From JBCCQH01 sp039024435 (GTDB lineage: Bacteria > Bacteroidota > Bacteroidia > J057 > JADKCL01), in NCBI GenBank assembly GCA_039024435.1, contig JBCCQH010000030.1, positions 1-63,716 of the forward strand: a DNA stretch of 63,716 bases, written 5' to 3'. Shown one piece after another: positions 61,070 to 63,716 of this stretch. A model generated the notes under the pieces. That model worked only from the letters and a program-made list of their open reading frames with translations. It was not told where the DNA came from and did not search any database. The position numbers were made by a program, and so were the translations under genes. How positions within the stretch are numbered: the stretch's first letter is position 1; every line of letters begins with the position of its first letter.

Positions 61070-62146
61070 CTACCTCACCTGTACCCGCTTCGCGCTCATC
61101 GCCGTCTTCACCAGGTAAATGCCGGCGGACAAGGCTCCCAAATCCAGTTCCAGATGCGTTTCGTCCATCAATTGCTGCGTCACCCGGGGGGTCACCTCCT
61201 GACCCAGCACATCAAATACCCGCACCACCGTCAACTCCTGCGCACTGCCCGCCAGGGTCACCTTGCCCTCGGTGGGATTGGGGTACAGCAGCAACTCGCC
61301 CACGGTGGGCACCTCAAAGTCCACCGTTTGCACCTCCGAGTACTCCGCGTGGCCATCTAATCCAAATGACTTCAGGCGGTAATACGAGCGCCCAAAATAC
61401 GGGTTCAAGTCCTCCGTCTGGTACCAAGTAGGATCCTGAACGTTGCCCGTCGCGTCCATTTGTTCGAGGAATTCCCAGGTCATTCCATCTTCCGAGCGCT
61501 CAACCAAATAAAAATCCGTGTCGACTTCCCGCTCCGCCGTCCAATCGAGGCCCACCGTGCGGTCGCGCCGCGCCCAAGCGCGGAATTCCACCCCTTCAAT
61601 CGGCAACACCACACCGACCCTAAGACCGTCGAGGATCGTATGGCTGTGCCCCCCCAGCGCCTGGGTCGTAATCGTGAGCATCCCCGCCGTCGAAGTCGGG
61701 ATAAAAGTCACACTGCCCGGCACCCAGATCGCCGGTGTACTGCAAATCACGACCGGCGTCAACTGGTTCACGCCAAACATATTGAAGACATAGCCCCCCG
61801 TGCCCGGCGAAGGATTCAAATTGATGCAGGCTTCCCCAAAATAAAAATCAATCGTAAACGGCTGGCCCACGGTAAGGCCGGTCACAAACGCCTGAAACCC
61901 TTCCGGACCAAAGCCATTCGTGCGAACAAAAGTGCCCCCATTGGGAGAAGCCGGGGCATTAAAGCCATCCGGTCCCGGGCCCGCCGCCCAAGTATCGGGG
62001 GACTGCACCGTAGTGGACCAGCCGGGCGGCGCCCAGCCATTGTAAGTCGTAGTCGAAGGCCCCGTAAAGTCCCCGTTCGGGATGACTTGCGCGGACAACG
62101 ACGATCCAACAAAGAGAAGCAAGGTCAGGATTGTGTTGCGGAACAT
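61070..62146 (-). CDS. T9SS-secreted surface protein with type A C-terminal domain
   Basis: 358 residues with a signal peptide (MFRNTILTLLLFVGSSLSAQ). About 20-180 is a jelly-roll-like region (VIPNGDFTGPSTTTYNGWAP, later GSVTFIPTSTAGMLTITTQA), like carbohydrate-binding or PEP-C-terminal-type domains. About 185-280 is FnIII-like (FRAWARRDRTVGLDWTAERE, then FYLVERSEDGMTWEF). The last about 75 residues are a T9SS type A sorting domain: LLLYPNPTEGKVTLAG...VRVFDVLGQEVTPRV...LDLGALSAGIYLVKT. It is therefore exported through the outer membrane and held on the surface, or released. The cargo function is unknown. It is a single gene, convergent with rnhA. Confidence 0.85.
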   Translation of the reverse strand: MFRNTILTLLLFVGSSLSAQVIPNGDFTGPSTTTYNGWAPPGWSTTVQSPDTWAAGPGPDGFNAPASPNGGTFVRTNGFGPEGFQAFVTGLTVGQPFTIDFYFGEACINLNPSPGTGGYVFNMFGVNQLTPVVICSTPAIWVPGSVTFIPTSTAGMLTITTQALGGHSHTILDGLRVGVVLPIEGVEFRAWARRDRTVGLDWTAEREVDTDFYLVERSEDGMTWEFLEQMDATGNVQDPTWYQTEDLNPYFGRSYYRLKSFGLDGHAEYSEVQTVDFEVPTVGELLLYPNPTEGKVTLAGSAQELTVVRVFDVLGQEVTPRVTQQLMDETHLELDLGALSAGIYLVKTAMSAKRVQVR

Positions 62147-62661
62147 GACGAAAAAATAAAAGATTGGCTACGGCAAAGATAACACATTTGCGCCAGCAAT
62201 ACGAACCAAAACGGTGGACAACGTAGAGGCACAGCACAGGAAAGAAATTAAAAATTCTCCCATTGGAAATTGATTGTTCCGCGAAGCCCTGGGACTGTAC
62301 CCATTGAGGGGGCAGCTACCGACGGGTCGGTACCAGGCTGTTCCGGGAGTTCGCGTTGCTCCGTCCCGCCGGTCCGGCGTGACCCAAGCCCCTCCCATCC
62401 TTGCCGCAGCAAAGAATTTCTGGTACATCGATCTCCGATTTCCAATGTTCTATTCAGCGGAGTAGCCCCGTTGGGAATCCGAAATCCTTGATTCATTGGA
62501 AAATCCTCGGGGGCCGCACGGCGTGCCGTGCGGCTACAATCCTTGTGTGGTAGCGACGTTATGAGTGACTTTACTGATGATAGGTTGCGCGTCCAGGACG
62601 CGCCCATCGGAAATCAGAAATTGGAATTCGAGCAATTGAAAATTCTCCCATATCTTCGAGT
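62147..62661. repeat. hairpin-rich spacer with REP-like palindromes
   Basis: 515 bases with no gene. GCCGCACGGC-GT-GCCGTGCGGC (62,513-62,534) and GCGCGTCC-A-GGACGCGC (62,587-62,603) are perfect hairpins. GATTTCCAATG (62,437-62,447) and CATTGGAAAATC (62,494-62,505) are arms of a larger palindrome of the same letter pattern as the repeats in dnaE. AAAATTCTCCCA occurs at about 62,252 and again at 62,639. TATCTTCG at 62,651-62,658, 3 bases before the next ATG, may be a -7 box. Confidence 0.7.
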
Positions 62662-63507
62662 ATGAAACTTCATTCCATAGAAACCGGCAATTTCAAACTT
62701 GATGGCGGTGCCATGTTTGGGGTCGTGCCCAAACCACTTTGGCAACGCACCAATCCCGCCGATGACCGCAACCGCATCGACATGGCCATGCGCTGTCTCC
62801 TGATCGAAGACGACAATCGCCTTTTCCTGGTCGACAATGGGATCGGCCACAAATACAACGACAAGTTTGCCCAGCTTTACGCGGTAGAGCACGACAAAAA
62901 TACGCTGGACCGCTCCCTGGACGCTCTGGGTTACCACCGCCGCGACATTACCGACGTGATCCTCACCCACTTGCATTTTGACCATTGTGGGGGCAGTACC
63001 GAGTGGCATCCCACCAAGGAACGGCACACCGTGACCTTCGAAAACGCCCACTTTTGGGTCCAACGCAGCCACCTGGAATGGGCCCTCAACCCCAATCCCC
63101 GGGAAGGCGCCAGTTTTTACGACGAAAACATCCGCCCCCTGGTGGAAAGCAGCCAACTCCGCCTCCTCGACGGACCCACAGAACTGTTCCCCGGCCTGGA
63201 ACTGCGGGTCGTCAACGGCCACACCGAAGCCCAACAATTGCCCTTGATTGATTACAAAGGGCGCAAAATCCTGTTTGCCGGCGACCTCTTTCCCTCCTTC
63301 GGTCACCTTCCGCTTCCCTACGTCATGGGCTACGACGTGCGGCCCCTGGTCACCATGGAAGAACGCGCGGAGTACCTGCCCTGGCTCGTCGAAAACGAGA
63401 TCATCCTCTTCTATGAGCACGACGCCTACCACGAATGCGGCACCGTGAAGCAAAATGACCGGGGCAAATACGTGAGCGACCAAACATTTAAACTCGCCGA
63501 AATCTAG
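62662..63507 (+). CDS. MBL-fold metal-dependent hydrolase
   Basis: 281 residues. The metallo-beta-lactamase fold is shown by LTHLHFDHCGG (His103, His105, Asp107, His108), then VVNGHTEAQQLP, ILFAGDLFPS and a late His in FYEHDAYHE, giving the seven usual ligands of a two-metal site. The N-terminal MAMRCLLIEDDNRLFLVDNGIG is typical of the cytoplasmic group that includes lactonases and YtnP-like quorum-quenching enzymes, but the substrate cannot be read from the sequence. No signal peptide. It stands alone between a repeat-rich spacer and a MITE-like element. Confidence 0.85.
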   Translation: MKLHSIETGNFKLDGGAMFGVVPKPLWQRTNPADDRNRIDMAMRCLLIEDDNRLFLVDNGIGHKYNDKFAQLYAVEHDKNTLDRSLDALGYHRRDITDVILTHLHFDHCGGSTEWHPTKERHTVTFENAHFWVQRSHLEWALNPNPREGASFYDENIRPLVESSQLRLLDGPTELFPGLELRVVNGHTEAQQLPLIDYKGRKILFAGDLFPSFGHLPLPYVMGYDVRPLVTMEERAEYLPWLVENEIILFYEHDAYHECGTVKQNDRGKYVSDQTFKLAEI

Positions 63508-63533
63508 CTGCTTCCAGAAAATCATTGCTCATA

Positions 63534-63697
63534 AGAGGCTGTTTAAAATTGGTTTGTGAAATTTGCTAGTGCAGATTTTTTTGTCCATCGAAGCTCATTT
63601 TGGAGTCCATAGCCAAAGCTATGGGCGAGAAAATAGCGGAAGAGGGGCGGAAAAAGATGCCATAGCAAAATCGCAGAATTAAATTTAAACAGCCTCT
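63534..63697. mobile_element. MITE-like element with AGAGGCTGTTTAAA terminal inverted repeats
   Basis: AGAGGCTGTTTAAA at the left end pairs perfectly with TTTAAACAGCCTCT at the right end; the 164-base interior has no gene and includes a smaller ATAGC-CAAA-GCTAT hairpin (about 63,611-63,624). The size and ends are those of a miniature inverted-repeat element. No certain target duplication is seen. It lies 26 bases after the MBL-fold gene and might serve as its terminator. Confidence 0.7.
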
Positions 63698-63716
63698 AAG
63701 CCCTGAATCTCTTGTA

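Overview
The window looks like a chromosomal segment of a high-GC Bacteroidota, most plausibly a member of the Saprospiria (Lewinella/Haliscomenobacter-like). The pointers are a giant SprB-repeat protein and a second secreted protein, both ending in type IX secretion (T9SS) C-terminal domains; a pair of adjacent rhomboid-family genes; a PorE-like propeller/OmpA protein; promoter-like TTTG-N19-TAnnTTTR elements; and the kinds of palindromic repeat that litter genomes of this phylum. The lineage is inferred from gene content only. I found no rRNA, tRNA or CRISPR array.

Layout. 1-158: 5' end of a gene whose N-terminus carries the APPPFQL motif seen in the two DUF4157 proteins further along. 514-28425 (minus): one uninterrupted 9,303-residue surface protein with about 50 SprB-type repeats, five malectin-like domains, two beta-propellers, Kelch repeats, four alternating LamG/PKD units and a T9SS tail. 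29-31 kb: a SEC-C protein and a YceI protein, divergently transcribed. 31.3-38.3 kb (minus): an accessory island with an AAA/PD-(D/E)XK protein, two intact DUF4157 proteins of the kind linked to extracellular contractile injection systems, small exported or membrane proteins beside each that could be immunity partners, and gene debris. 38.4-45.3 kb: a mutagenesis cassette made of a DnaE2-like polymerase, a RAYT-like protein, DinB and a divergent LexA-like S24 repressor, with palindromic repeats inserted in it, two of them in frame inside dnaE. 45.3-45.7 kb: tandem and palindromic repeats. 45.7-51.1 kb (minus): an envelope operon of an M48 peptidase, a beta-barrel protein and PBP1C. 51.3-60.9 kb (plus): lipoprotein, mutL, two rhomboid-family genes, a PorE-like protein, cysS, an M28 peptidase and RNase HI. 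61-63.7 kb: a small T9SS cargo protein, a hairpin-rich spacer, an MBL-fold hydrolase and a MITE-like element.

The most interesting material is (i) the DUF4157 cluster with its coupled, exported candidate immunity gene beside a NlpC/P60-like effector, plus an orphan tail and membrane protein pair; (ii) the mutasome cassette with a degenerate RAYT and REP-like elements that have become protein-coding; and (iii) the giant adhesin, in which whole binding domains are inserted at the same point within SprB repeats and in which a block of about 4.9 kb has been duplicated.
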